This document shows positions 52,457-62,400 of a DNA stretch of 64,000 bases, in pieces (position 1 is the stretch's first letter; each line of letters starts with the position of its first letter). The position numbers and the translations under genes were made by a program. The notes beneath the pieces are model-generated. The model saw nothing but the letters and a program-made list of their open reading frames with translations. It did not search any database and was not told the DNA's origin. Source of the stretch: Methylobacter sp. (GTDB taxonomy: Bacteria; Pseudomonadota; Gammaproteobacteria; Methylococcales; Methylomonadaceae); contig JAUXTH010000015.1 in assembly GCA_030679035.1 (NCBI GenBank), positions 1 to 64,000 of the forward strand, given 5' to 3'.

Positions 52457-52651
52457 AAGGGCGACCATCTTCTTGCCTCTGGATAGAGTGACCAATAGGG
52501 CGGAAATAAAAACACAGCGGAACAGCAAAGGTTAAGACTTTAAAATCTACATTGTGTATTCCTTCTTATAACACACTATTCCAAGGAGAGTCGGTAAGGT
52601 TTAGGCGTTTGAACTCGAATAACACGAAAAAAACACGATTGAAATAAACAG

Positions 52652-52906
52652 CTAACCGTTTTCCCTCATTAAGAACTCCCCAAGGATGCCGATAAACAGT
52701 ATTAAATGCCCCAGAACCCATTGATTGCGCCAACGAAACCATAAAACACCCGTTAATACCGCAAAACCAAACAAGCCAAATACCGTAGCCACACACCCTT
52801 GAGCCAATCCTGTCTGGGAATCGCCATAATATACAGCCAACACTCCCCAGACAGTGGATCCAATCAGCATTAATGCAAGGAAAAATCCCTTGATTAATTT
52901 ATTCAT
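52652..52906 (-). pseudogene. Truncated copy of the DUF4105 gene
   Basis: 84 codons, of which the first ~75 are about 90% identical to the start of the 48996-50000 protein (DSQTGLAQGCVATVFGLFGF). After LFIGILG the sequence diverges and stops within 9 residues, so the entire DUF4105 domain is missing. The three-span membrane part could still be made as a short protein; it has the same leader and start. Confidence 0.8.
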
Positions 52907-52990
52907 AATCCCGCCTAAGGCTAAACACGCAACATTGTCCCTAATGTTTCAACACACCGTTGAATCAAAATATGCTTTATAGGGAACTTC
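52675..52990 (-). repeat. Duplicated segment, copy B
   Basis: The partner of 49760-50075, containing the truncated DUF4105 copy and its leader. Confidence 0.85.
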
Positions 52991-53074
52991 CATTAATTGC
53001 AATTTGCTGCCGGCATGGGAAGAAAATGCTTATCTTTTTGCAAACATTGCATTGTTGGCACCATTCTTTAGCCG

Positions 53075-53263
53075 TTAAATAGGAATTTCGTCTACACCCT
53101 CAGCAGCCTTATCAATCGCATCATGTACAGGATTACCTACACCCGGCACAATAGAAACTACTGCACCACCCAGACGCATTGGTACAGAAACAACTTTAGT
53201 GAACACACACCCTTGTAAAACGCTGACAGCAATCACCAGCTGAAAAATTTTTTTGAGTTTCAT
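53075..53263 (-). CDS. Small lipoprotein (DUF6726-like)
   Basis: A 62-residue protein with a lipoprotein signal (LKKIFQLVIAVSVLQGC) and a short conserved-looking mature part (VFTKVVSVPMRLGGAVVSIV, GNPVHDAIDKAAEGVDEIPI). The pattern matches a family of tiny lipoproteins I know as DUF6726; the name is tentative. AGGAGG precedes the ATG at 53263. No dyad site is upstream. Confidence 0.75.
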   Translation of the reverse strand: MKLKKIFQLVIAVSVLQGCVFTKVVSVPMRLGGAVVSIVPGVGNPVHDAIDKAAEGVDEIPI

Positions 53264-53367
53264 TTTAGCCTCCTGACCAAATGGATGGAAAAACATCAAG
53301 TTAATACAACTCGATTATACAAACAGCAACCGCTAATTGCCGCCTGAAATTAAGACAGCTTGTTTGC

Positions 53368-53444
53368 TCTCGTTCCTTACGCACTGCGCCGCGAGTCACG
53401 ACCAACGCCTTGTGGGTACGGGACGCACAGTGCGTAGGAACGAG
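53368..53444. repeat. Palindromic repeat after ndvB
   Basis: CTCGTTCCTTACGCACTGCG (53368-53387) and CGCACAGTGCGTAGGAACG (53424-53442) form long arms around a 36-nt centre. It starts 2 bp beyond the ndvB stop and could act as its terminator. The centre contains GTACGGGACGCAC, a 5-3-5 chance resemblance to the dyad. Confidence 0.75.
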
Positions 53445-53446
53445 AA

Positions 53447-56400
53447 CTAGCCCATTACCACCAACACCTGATGATTCTGCCCATCGTGCAACAACGGAAT
53501 ACCGTCGCCCTCTGCTTGCGGCACTCCGTCCAATTCAATCAACACGATGCCTTTCGATACGCCACCGGGATTGTTTATGGTGATTTCATAGTGAGTGTCT
53601 TCGTGTTGATAACTTAAACTGTAACTGCGCCAGTCACTCGGAATACAAGGATTGAAATGAATTTTGTCGCCACGAATATTCAGGCCCAACAACCATTCCA
53701 GTCCGGCACGGTAAAACCATCCTGCGGCGCCTGTGTACCAGGTCCAACCACCGCGCCGCACATGGGGCGGTACGGCATAAATATCCGCCGCTATCACATA
53801 CGGCTCGACTTTGTAGGCATAGACTCCAGTCCGATTAGCGGTACGATTGATCGGGTTCAGCATATGCAGAAGATCGGCTGCCTGATCGCCGTCTCCGAGC
53901 ATCGCGTAGGCGATAACGCACCAGATTGCCGCATGGGTATATTGCCCGCCATTTTCCCGTACGCCCGGCAAGTAACCTTTGATGTAACCGGGATCGAGCA
54001 GTGTCTTATCGAAGGGTGGCGTAAACAGCAGCACCAGGCCGTCGCCGTATTGGATCAGGTATTCACGTACCGAATTCATCGCCTGCCGCGCCCGCTCGGG
54101 GTCGGCGGCGCCGGAAATAACACCCCAACTCTGAGCCAGCGAATCAATGCGGCACTCCGTGTTGGATGCAGACCCCAACGGCGTCCCGTCATCATAATAG
54201 GCGCGCCGGTACCAGGATACATCCCATCCTTCAGCTTCCACCGCAGCCTTTAACTTGGCTACGTGTTCGCGCCAACGTACGGCGTGCTCGATATCTCCGC
54301 GCAGTTCTGCCACATCGGCAAATTCCGTCAACGTAGCGATCAGGAACCAGGCGAGCCACACGCTCTCGCCTTTGCCCAAATGACCCACCCGGTTCATGCC
54401 ATCATTCCAGTCACCGCTACCCATCAACGGCAGACCGTGTGCGCCGACTTTCAAGCTCGAATCCAGCGTTCGCGCACAGTGCTCAAACAGGCTGGCTTGT
54501 TGCTCCGATGGAGTCGGCTCGAAATAGGCATCTTCCTGTTCCGGGTCAAGTACAGGCCCTGCCAGGAACGGCGTTATTTCATCGAGTACAGCCCTGTCGC
54601 CGCTCACCTTGACATAGTGAGCCACCACATACGGCAGCCAGATAAGATCATCGGAGAAATGGGTGCGCACGCCGCGATTGGAAGGCGGGTGCCACCAATG
54701 CTGCACATCGCCCTCGACAAACTGATGCGTCGCGGCACGGAGGATATGTGCGCGGGCAAGATCCGGCCGGGCTACCGCAAACGCCATGCTGTCCTGTAAC
54801 TGATCGCGAAAACCGAAGGCCCCGCCTGCCTGATAAAATGCGGCTCGCGCCCACATTCGACAGCTCAAGGTTTGATACAGCAGCCAACCGTTCAACATCA
54901 AGTCCAGCCCTCTATCCGGCGTTTTTACCTGAATTTTTCCGAGTGTCTTAGACCATGATTGTTTTACGTCGGTGAAGGTTTTCTGCATATCCGCAGATCG
55001 ATAACGCTTGACCAGTTCGCCGGCATGGTCGCGGTCACTGCCCTGCCCCAACAGGAAAACAAGCTCGATGCTCTGATCGACTGCAAGTTCTACCTGTGTT
55101 GTCAGTGCCGCACATGGATCAAGCCCTGCTCCAACACGACTTTTAAGCGCCCTGGACTGAGTCAAGGCTATCGGCGCATCCAGGCTGCCGTTACGGCCGA
55201 TAAATTCAGTCCGATTGCAAGTCCAGGCCGTTTGCAGGCCGGCAAGATCGACAAAGGCAATACGCTGACCAAAATCCATATCCAAGTGGTTATAGACAAA
55301 CACGGCTCCGGTGGCTTGATCCAACTCAGTAATAATATAAGGCGCCGTGTTGGTGCGAGAGGCGCCTAGCACCCATTCGACATAGGCTGTAACCGATAGT
55401 TTACGGGGGCGGCCGGAATTGTTTTTCAAGGTTAGCGTTGAAATTTTGATCGGGTCGTCCGAACTTACAAATTGCAGCAGCTCGCTATGAATACCGTGAG
55501 AAGCATGCTCGAAACGACTGTAGCCCTGGCCATGGCGAATCACATAGCTGGCGTTATCCACTCGAATCGGTAACGCTGTCGGCGTCCACAAATCGCCTGT
55601 CTCGTCGTCCTGTATATAAAATATTTCGCCGGGAGGATCGCTGACCGGATCGTTCGACCATGGCGTCAACTGGTTCATGCGGCTGTTAAGGCTCCAGGTA
55701 CAGCCACCGCCCAGCTCAGAAACCGTAAACCCGAATTCAGCATTGGCGATCACGTTAATCCAGGGTGCCGGCGTCCATTGCCCCTTGCCCAGCACTATGA
55801 CATATTCGCGCCCGTCATCGGCAAACCCACCCAGCCCGTTAAAATATTCGAGGTCCGTAGTGGCGATTAATGGTGCGCTGCTGTCGACACCGGGTGCAGA
55901 CAAGGCTTTGGGTTGGATAAAATCCGGCGTAGGCTTGGGATGCCGCATCAGCTGTTCAGCCAAGGTACCTCTGCTGCTCAAAAGCACTGCGCGAGCCGAG
56001 GTTTGCAATAGCACGCGCTCCTCCTCGGAGAGTTGATCTGCGCGCAGCACAAAAATCTCTCCTTGCCCTCCGTACTCATGACTTGCTGCAAACGCTTGGT
56101 TTTCGCGGACCATGCCTTCCAATAAGTTCTGCAATTCATTGCTGTAGGTAATTTCTTTTTCATTCAGAATCACCAAATCGACCGACAAACGTTTCATGCG
56201 CCAATATTCGTGGGCGCGCAATAACTGATCGGCAATAGCCCGATCTTCTATTGACGCTAACCGCAGCAATACAATGGGACGATCACCGGAAATACTGAGC
56301 CTCCATAAACCGGTGACATTTAACCGGTTCAGCTTCATCAGCTTGCTGTTCGCTCGCAGCGAAGCATCGGCATAGAGCAATCGATTAGCCAGGGCTTGAA

Positions 56401-59400
56401 ATAATTGGGCTTCGTCAGGCTTAATGCGCAGATGCCGTAATTGGATCTGAGCATGAGTCCAGGCAAGATCGGAAACCCGGTTAAAAGTAGCTGAGTTGTG
56501 ATACTTATCGGCTAAATCTTCAACCACCTGCCGTGACGAAGCAACCAACGTGGTAAATGTCACATGAACAGTCGCGCCCGGTTCGATGCTGACTCGTGTA
56601 CGCAGACTGAAAATAGGATCGAGCACCGCGCCGACCGTATTGCTGAGCGGGCGTCCATCGATCACTGCGGCAGGTGCACGCAGTGTTTGTCCCCGACCGC
56701 AAAATTTTACCCGGTCGGTTTCATATTGCAGTCCTGCACCGATGTCGTTGCACGCCAGCACATGAGCCGCCCAAATCCGCGGATCATTCTCTGCCCGAGG
56801 CCGCCGTTGCGCGAGCAGTCCGCACGCCTGCGGCAGGAATTCGGTCTGTATGAACAAATTTGAAAATGCGGGATGAGCGCTATCAGCCGTAGGTGGCGCC
56901 AGCACGATTTCCGAGTAGGAGGTCACCTCGATTTCCTGTGTATGCGAGCCGTTATTGGTCAAACTCAAGCACCGGATTTCCGCGTCATCCTCAGGCGAGA
57001 CAATGATTTCCAGGCGACTGGCTATGGTGTTGTCTTCGCGGGAGATGCGCACCCGGTCTTCGAGAAAGACCACTTCGTATCGATCGGGAAGCGCCGCAGT
57101 CGGCTGGTATCCCGCAGACCAAATCCTGCCGCTGGTCAAATTGCGCAAATAGATAAAACTGCCCCAACAATCGCGCGTCACATCTTCGCGCCAGCGAGTG
57201 ACCGCCAGCTTTTCGCAAACACTGTAGCCCGAACCGGCTGCGGTGATCATCACCCCGTAACGGCCGTTGGAAAGTAAATGCGTTGAGGGCACGAGGGACA
57301 TCGGCGAAGGCTCGCGGCGCACTGACGGCTGTACTATTTCTTTTACTTCGGCTTCAGCCTGGGTGAAGGCGGGAATGCCGCTGTCAGCACCGTGCGGAAC
57401 CCGCTCCTGCAACAGCATTTCAGCGCCCTGAATCATCGGGGTGCTATGGAAACGACGGCGCATAGCCTCATCGTTTACGACATTAGCCAAAGCCACCAAC
57501 GACATACCTTGATGATGCGCCATATAGCAGCGCACAAACGCCACTTTTTGATCTTCCGCGAGACGCGTCGGTGTGAAATCGAGCGCTTCGAAAAAGCCGT
57601 AACGCCCCAATGCGCCCAATTTTTCCAGGCGCTCAAAATTCACTACCGCAGCATGGTTGTTGTACATCGCCGCCAAGGCTGTCGCATAGGGGGCAATGAC
57701 CAAATCAAAGGCAAGTCCGCGCTTCATGCCCAGGCCGGGCACGCCAAAAGCGGAATACTGATAAGTGAACCAACGGTCGCGACCATTAAACGCCGATTCG
57801 GATACGCCCCACGGCACACTTTGCTGTTCACCGTATTCAATCTGACTCTGCACGGACAAACGACAGGTCTGATCGAGCAGGCTGTAGCGCGGCGAATAAG
57901 TCACCAGCGAAGGCATCAGGTATTCAAACATCGAGCCGGACCAGGACAACAACACCGTGCCGTTCGCGGTGCGTGTCACCCGTCTCCCTAAGTGAAACCA
58001 ATGCGTGCTCGACACGTCCCGCTTGGCGATAGCGATTAAGCTGGTCAGGCGCGCTTCCGAGGCGAGCAGATCGTAATAGCTGTCGTCGATGACACCGCTT
58101 TCAACGCGATACCCCAGCGAAAACAAGTGCCGGTTTTGATCATAGAGGAAACGAAAATCCATCTCGACGAATAATTGATGGGCCAGTTCCGCAAGCGCAT
58201 TTACCCGGTGGGTCAATACTGTCCAGCGCTGGACTTCCGGTTGCGTAGGGTCGTCAAGGGGAAGCTCAAAATGGATCGACGAACCAAAGTTTTCCATGTC
58301 GCGCTCGTGAGAGTGGATGTCACTGTGCAGCAGTGTGGCCCATGCCAGCACTTCGCTGTCATCCATCAATTCGCCGCGCTCAGCGGCATAAGTGCGAGCA
58401 AAATCCAATAGGTTATCGGCGCATGGGGTTATTTGCCGCCACAAATAGACCCATTCTTCGTGGCTGGTAGGCTTACACGCCAAAAAGCCGCCAAGTTTAT
58501 TCGCTTTTTTATGCAGCTCTTCCTGTGTCACTATCAGCATACGCTGGTCATCATTGATTTTGGCAAGTGCCGATAACAGCAGCCTGTGGGTATCGGAAAT
58601 ACCGTCTAACACGACGGAAAACGCATAGGGTTGCTGCGTCAATTCTTTACATCCTTGAATAAGAACCAGTAGATGTCCTGCCAAATTGCCGCTATCCACG
58701 GTCGATACATACTTGGGTTCCAGCGGGTGCAAGCTGCGCGTGTCGTACCAGTTATAAAAATGTCCATGCAGTCGCGGCAGCTTGTTCAGCGTGTCCAGGG
58801 TTGCCTCTAGCCGATCAACGGTGTCTATCAACCCCAACCAGCCAAAATCGTGCGCGGCAAGTACGGATAGCAGATAAAGACCGAAATTTGTCGGCGAACT
58901 GCGATTAGCGATAATGGGCTCAGGATCTTCCTGAAAATTATCCGGCGGCAGATGATTTTCCTGCTCCGTCACGAAGGTGGTAAAAAATCGCCAGGTACGC
59001 CGGGCGACTTGTCGTAACTGCAATGCATCTTCTGGAAGTAATAATTCAGCCGGATCCCGTCTCGGCGGCAAACTCAGGATATGGGCAACGATTGGCGACA
59101 ATAACCACAACAACAGGAACGGCGCGGCAACTCCCATCGAATCAGGATTGAACAGCAGCACGACCGAACCGGCGCAAACGACTACGATAGTTACGCTGCC
59201 CAGAGGCCGAATAAGGCTCTCCAAAGCATGCCCCGCCGATGTCTTCGCTTGCAGCGCAGTGACCCACCTGAGCAATTTTTGTCGGGTGATAAACAGCCGC
59301 ACCAAGGTGCTGACGATAGCGTCAGTCATCAACCAAGCCTGCTGCGCCAGCAGGGTTAGCGTAACCAGGCTATGGCTTAATCCCATGAATACATTTTCTG

Positions 59401-61984
59401 TCGTGGAGCGAATCTGGTTACGCAGCGGAATGTCGGTGCGAAGTCTCATTCCAGCAACGATGGCCAGTAAGGCAGGAGCAGTCAACGCTATCAACACCAT
59501 TCCCATCAGTATCCATTGCGGCGCGTTCGGAATAGCCCAAGCCGCCAACAGGGTAAAAAATGCGCCCGGTGCTGAAAAAGTCCGGCGTAAATTATCCAGC
59601 ATTTTCCAGCGTCCTATCAGCGGCATGCCTTTGCCGAGGGAACCAAAAATCCAGGGTAATAACTGCCAGTCGCCACGCGCCCAACGGTGCGAGCGGGACG
59701 CGGCAACTTCCGTATGGGATGGAAATTCTTCAAACAATTCAACATCGCTTATAAATGCACAGCGAGCGAACACGCTCTCGAATAAATCATGACTAAGCAA
59801 GGTGTTTTCCGGGACGCGTCCTGCCAACGCGGCTTCAAAGGAGTCGACCTCATACAAGCCTTTGCCGCTGTATGTCCCGAGCCCGAACAAATCCTGATAG
59901 ACTTCGGACACCGCCGTCGAATAGGCGTCCATACCGCATGCGCCGGAAAAAAGCTGATGAAACAACGAATGCTCCCGTCTGTGCGGCAGGGTCGGTGTAA
60001 CTCTTGGCTGGAGAATACTGTATCCGCTGGTTACGCAATGCGTGACCGGATCAAGGACAGGCCAATTGAGCGGATGGGCGGCTGTACCTACCAACTGTTG
60101 CACCGCGCCGATAGGCAGTTTGGTGTCAGCATCCAGGGTAATGACATAACGAACACCCGGCGGAGCAAACGCAGGTTTTCCATGGATCGGCATAAACGAA
60201 GTGTCTTCTGCCCCGCGCAGCAGTCGATTAAATTCATGCAACTTGCCGCGCTTGCGCTCCCAGCCCATCCATATTTTCTCGCTGGGGTTCCACTCGCGTT
60301 TACGGTGATACAGGAAAAAGCGCTGATCTCCGTACTTGGCATTAAGCGCGTCAACCCCGGCAATGGCGATGTTCAACAGCAAGGCATCGTCCGGCATGGT
60401 TTCCTGATCCGCATCCACCCAATCGGATAACAGGGCAAAACGGGCATCGCCGGCCGGATTGGACAAATAGTGGACCTCCAGATCATCGATTTGTTTTTGT
60501 ACGTTCTGCTCGCTGATAAACATGGTCGGCACCACCACAAAGGTGCGCAACGTATCAGGGATGCCTTCCTTCAGTTCGAGTCTGGGTAAATGGCGTGGCG
60601 GCACGACGGTAATAACGAAGCGGTTGACCATGCTCGTGGCAATATCCGAAGCCGGAAATAGGGCAAACAGCGCAATCAGGAAAATCGGAAAAACGCCTAG
60701 CCCAGACTCAAAAGCAACGCTCAACGGCAGGGCCAGCAAGATCAGTGTACATACGCCCAGACTACCCAGATAAGCAACCGCCGCATGCGCGACATAAGCG
60801 CGCAGTAATTTTTGGCTGAAGGTAGGACGAAAGCCGACTTCTTGTTCGAACTCGCCCCGACCGGCGCCGATCAAGTAGTAGCCCGGCTCCTGTAGCTGCC
60901 GGTCGGCGCCAGATTCTTTACCAACACGATCAATCTTGTCGATGACTTTTTGGGCGATTTCCACTTCGGAATGCGGCGAACGTTTAGCAAGATCTTCAAT
61001 CGCATGCCGGTAGCGGTCACGGGTAAGAAAATCCATCGCGATGTAAGTGGGGTGAATGCGCAGACATTTATCCACCAGACTCGAATCTTCAACAAATTGC
61101 GGCCAGTCGAACGCCGATATGGCGCGCATGCTGGTGATGATATTGCGCACGGTCAGATTGGCGGCAATCTGACTGGCGTGTTCACGATGGACTATTTCAT
61201 CCAGCGTGACGCCCTGTTCGTCCAGCCATTGATTCAGAAAATCGAGTGTAGGCGCAGGCCCCGGATGCGGCTCATGCAAGCGTTGTACAATCTGAACCGC
61301 AAAAGCCTGGCGCAAAGGAGCTGAGGGTAGAATGGGAGTCTTGGCCGGAAAATCGGGCTTTTCGGGTTGATCGATAAAATCGTCAGCCAACTGCCGCCCG
61401 GCTTGTGAACGCATGACTTTTAACGCCAACCGACGCAGATTCTCGATCATTACGATACGTAGCGTGATCGGTAGTGCCCAAAGCTCGCCAATACTGAGCG
61501 GCTGAACTTCCTGATACGCACGCATGAAACAAGCCAGTTGTTCATGAGAAAAACGGCTATCGGTATGAGCAACCAGCGCCCAGGCAATGCCGTAGACACG
61601 CGGATAACCGAAAAGGAAACCCCCGGTTAATTTGGGTAATTGATTGTAAAATTTTTCCGGCAGGTAGAGGTTGATGTCATTGATCTGCTCTTCAATCACA
61701 TGAAAATTGTCGAGCAACCATTCTGCGGCCGGAGTAATGGCTCGATGCTCACGCGCCGCCTTGCCTATGGCTTTGTAAGCTTCAAACAACAACCGGGAAT
61801 TCTCGCGCACCCTCGGCATCAGCTTGAGTCCGTCAGGGCGAACTTCGGCTTTTTGCGCTTTCGCTAAACTGGCGGCATGCTGTTCCATCCGTTCATTGCT
61901 AAACAACTCAAACCGGATTGGCTCATCCTCACCGCCTGGATCAGCAAGCCTGGCCTTCCGTCTATGATTCCCCAATTTCATCAT
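53447..61984 (-). CDS. ndvB: Cyclic beta-glucan synthetase (NdvB/ChvB-like)
   Basis: A 2845-residue membrane protein of the cyclic beta-1,2-glucan synthetase family, which builds, cyclises and trims periplasmic glucans from UDP-glucose. In order: an N-terminal helical region; membrane spans near 400-460; a GT84 domain (RYVITLDADTKLPIGAVQQL; SRSHRWARGDWQLLPW); further spans near 800-990; a glycoamylase-like domain at about 1000-1500; and two GH94 phosphorylase-type regions, the second with GSGDWNDGMNRVGHLGKGES containing the catalytic Asp. GGGGGA precedes the ATGATG. Cyclic glucans serve osmoprotection and envelope integrity, in keeping with dyad promoter 17 upstream. Confidence 0.92.
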   Translation of the reverse strand: MMKLGNHRRKARLADPGGEDEPIRFELFSNERMEQHAASLAKAQKAEVRPDGLKLMPRVRENSRLLFEAYKAIGKAAREHRAITPAAEWLLDNFHVIEEQINDINLYLPEKFYNQLPKLTGGFLFGYPRVYGIAWALVAHTDSRFSHEQLACFMRAYQEVQPLSIGELWALPITLRIVMIENLRRLALKVMRSQAGRQLADDFIDQPEKPDFPAKTPILPSAPLRQAFAVQIVQRLHEPHPGPAPTLDFLNQWLDEQGVTLDEIVHREHASQIAANLTVRNIITSMRAISAFDWPQFVEDSSLVDKCLRIHPTYIAMDFLTRDRYRHAIEDLAKRSPHSEVEIAQKVIDKIDRVGKESGADRQLQEPGYYLIGAGRGEFEQEVGFRPTFSQKLLRAYVAHAAVAYLGSLGVCTLILLALPLSVAFESGLGVFPIFLIALFALFPASDIATSMVNRFVITVVPPRHLPRLELKEGIPDTLRTFVVVPTMFISEQNVQKQIDDLEVHYLSNPAGDARFALLSDWVDADQETMPDDALLLNIAIAGVDALNAKYGDQRFFLYHRKREWNPSEKIWMGWERKRGKLHEFNRLLRGAEDTSFMPIHGKPAFAPPGVRYVITLDADTKLPIGAVQQLVGTAAHPLNWPVLDPVTHCVTSGYSILQPRVTPTLPHRREHSLFHQLFSGACGMDAYSTAVSEVYQDLFGLGTYSGKGLYEVDSFEAALAGRVPENTLLSHDLFESVFARCAFISDVELFEEFPSHTEVAASRSHRWARGDWQLLPWIFGSLGKGMPLIGRWKMLDNLRRTFSAPGAFFTLLAAWAIPNAPQWILMGMVLIALTAPALLAIVAGMRLRTDIPLRNQIRSTTENVFMGLSHSLVTLTLLAQQAWLMTDAIVSTLVRLFITRQKLLRWVTALQAKTSAGHALESLIRPLGSVTIVVVCAGSVVLLFNPDSMGVAAPFLLLWLLSPIVAHILSLPPRRDPAELLLPEDALQLRQVARRTWRFFTTFVTEQENHLPPDNFQEDPEPIIANRSSPTNFGLYLLSVLAAHDFGWLGLIDTVDRLEATLDTLNKLPRLHGHFYNWYDTRSLHPLEPKYVSTVDSGNLAGHLLVLIQGCKELTQQPYAFSVVLDGISDTHRLLLSALAKINDDQRMLIVTQEELHKKANKLGGFLACKPTSHEEWVYLWRQITPCADNLLDFARTYAAERGELMDDSEVLAWATLLHSDIHSHERDMENFGSSIHFELPLDDPTQPEVQRWTVLTHRVNALAELAHQLFVEMDFRFLYDQNRHLFSLGYRVESGVIDDSYYDLLASEARLTSLIAIAKRDVSSTHWFHLGRRVTRTANGTVLLSWSGSMFEYLMPSLVTYSPRYSLLDQTCRLSVQSQIEYGEQQSVPWGVSESAFNGRDRWFTYQYSAFGVPGLGMKRGLAFDLVIAPYATALAAMYNNHAAVVNFERLEKLGALGRYGFFEALDFTPTRLAEDQKVAFVRCYMAHHQGMSLVALANVVNDEAMRRRFHSTPMIQGAEMLLQERVPHGADSGIPAFTQAEAEVKEIVQPSVRREPSPMSLVPSTHLLSNGRYGVMITAAGSGYSVCEKLAVTRWREDVTRDCWGSFIYLRNLTSGRIWSAGYQPTAALPDRYEVVFLEDRVRISREDNTIASRLEIIVSPEDDAEIRCLSLTNNGSHTQEIEVTSYSEIVLAPPTADSAHPAFSNLFIQTEFLPQACGLLAQRRPRAENDPRIWAAHVLACNDIGAGLQYETDRVKFCGRGQTLRAPAAVIDGRPLSNTVGAVLDPIFSLRTRVSIEPGATVHVTFTTLVASSRQVVEDLADKYHNSATFNRVSDLAWTHAQIQLRHLRIKPDEAQLFQALANRLLYADASLRANSKLMKLNRLNVTGLWRLSISGDRPIVLLRLASIEDRAIADQLLRAHEYWRMKRLSVDLVILNEKEITYSNELQNLLEGMVRENQAFAASHEYGGQGEIFVLRADQLSEEERVLLQTSARAVLLSSRGTLAEQLMRHPKPTPDFIQPKALSAPGVDSSAPLIATTDLEYFNGLGGFADDGREYVIVLGKGQWTPAPWINVIANAEFGFTVSELGGGCTWSLNSRMNQLTPWSNDPVSDPPGEIFYIQDDETGDLWTPTALPIRVDNASYVIRHGQGYSRFEHASHGIHSELLQFVSSDDPIKISTLTLKNNSGRPRKLSVTAYVEWVLGASRTNTAPYIITELDQATGAVFVYNHLDMDFGQRIAFVDLAGLQTAWTCNRTEFIGRNGSLDAPIALTQSRALKSRVGAGLDPCAALTTQVELAVDQSIELVFLLGQGSDRDHAGELVKRYRSADMQKTFTDVKQSWSKTLGKIQVKTPDRGLDLMLNGWLLYQTLSCRMWARAAFYQAGGAFGFRDQLQDSMAFAVARPDLARAHILRAATHQFVEGDVQHWWHPPSNRGVRTHFSDDLIWLPYVVAHYVKVSGDRAVLDEITPFLAGPVLDPEQEDAYFEPTPSEQQASLFEHCARTLDSSLKVGAHGLPLMGSGDWNDGMNRVGHLGKGESVWLAWFLIATLTEFADVAELRGDIEHAVRWREHVAKLKAAVEAEGWDVSWYRRAYYDDGTPLGSASNTECRIDSLAQSWGVISGAADPERARQAMNSVREYLIQYGDGLVLLFTPPFDKTLLDPGYIKGYLPGVRENGGQYTHAAIWCVIAYAMLGDGDQAADLLHMLNPINRTANRTGVYAYKVEPYVIAADIYAVPPHVRRGGWTWYTGAAGWFYRAGLEWLLGLNIRGDKIHFNPCIPSDWRSYSLSYQHEDTHYEITINNPGGVSKGIVLIELDGVPQAEGDGIPLLHDGQNHQVLVVMG

Positions 61985-62200
61985 CTGTATTCCCCCGTTT
62001 GGACTGCCGCTTGGTCAAGCTTTTACTCCTCTTTTGTAGTCTACTGGGCTACGGAGCAATGGGCGGTAACGGCGCCGGCATTGCATGTGTCATCCTTGAC
62101 CAGAGATTGAGTACCGCCCGACAGAACCAAAATAGACTTGAGGGTTAAACAGCACCTGTTTTGTGACAAGTACCACTCATCGTTTCAGGCACTAAAAGGC

Positions 62201-62242
62201 AGTGTAATCGCAACATTTAGCGTCGTCAGTACGGTAACGCAC
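62201..62242 (-). promoter_or_regulatory. Dyad promoter 17, ndvB
   Basis: Minus strand: dyad GTGCGTTACCGTAC (62242-62229), -35 CTGACG and -10 TACACT (62206-62201) at the 36-nt offset. The +1 near 62194 leaves a 210-nt leader. The dyad is the same as at promoter 12. Confidence 0.65.
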
Positions 62243-62400
62243 ATAAAAACGCTATCGCTAATTAAGCCGTGAATGAAGCGAAAAAACATGATATTCCCAC
62301 TTGCTTCTCTTACTGTGGGATTATTGGGATAATAAATAGGGATGGTTAGCTTAACCGTTTATAACTATTCAGCCACTGATTAAACAGATTTACCTTGTCC

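Noticed and set aside
53417-53429. GTACGGGACGCAC near the end of ndvB
   Set aside because: Spacing between halves is 3, not 4, there is no -10 at the expected offset, and it lies inside a palindromic repeat.
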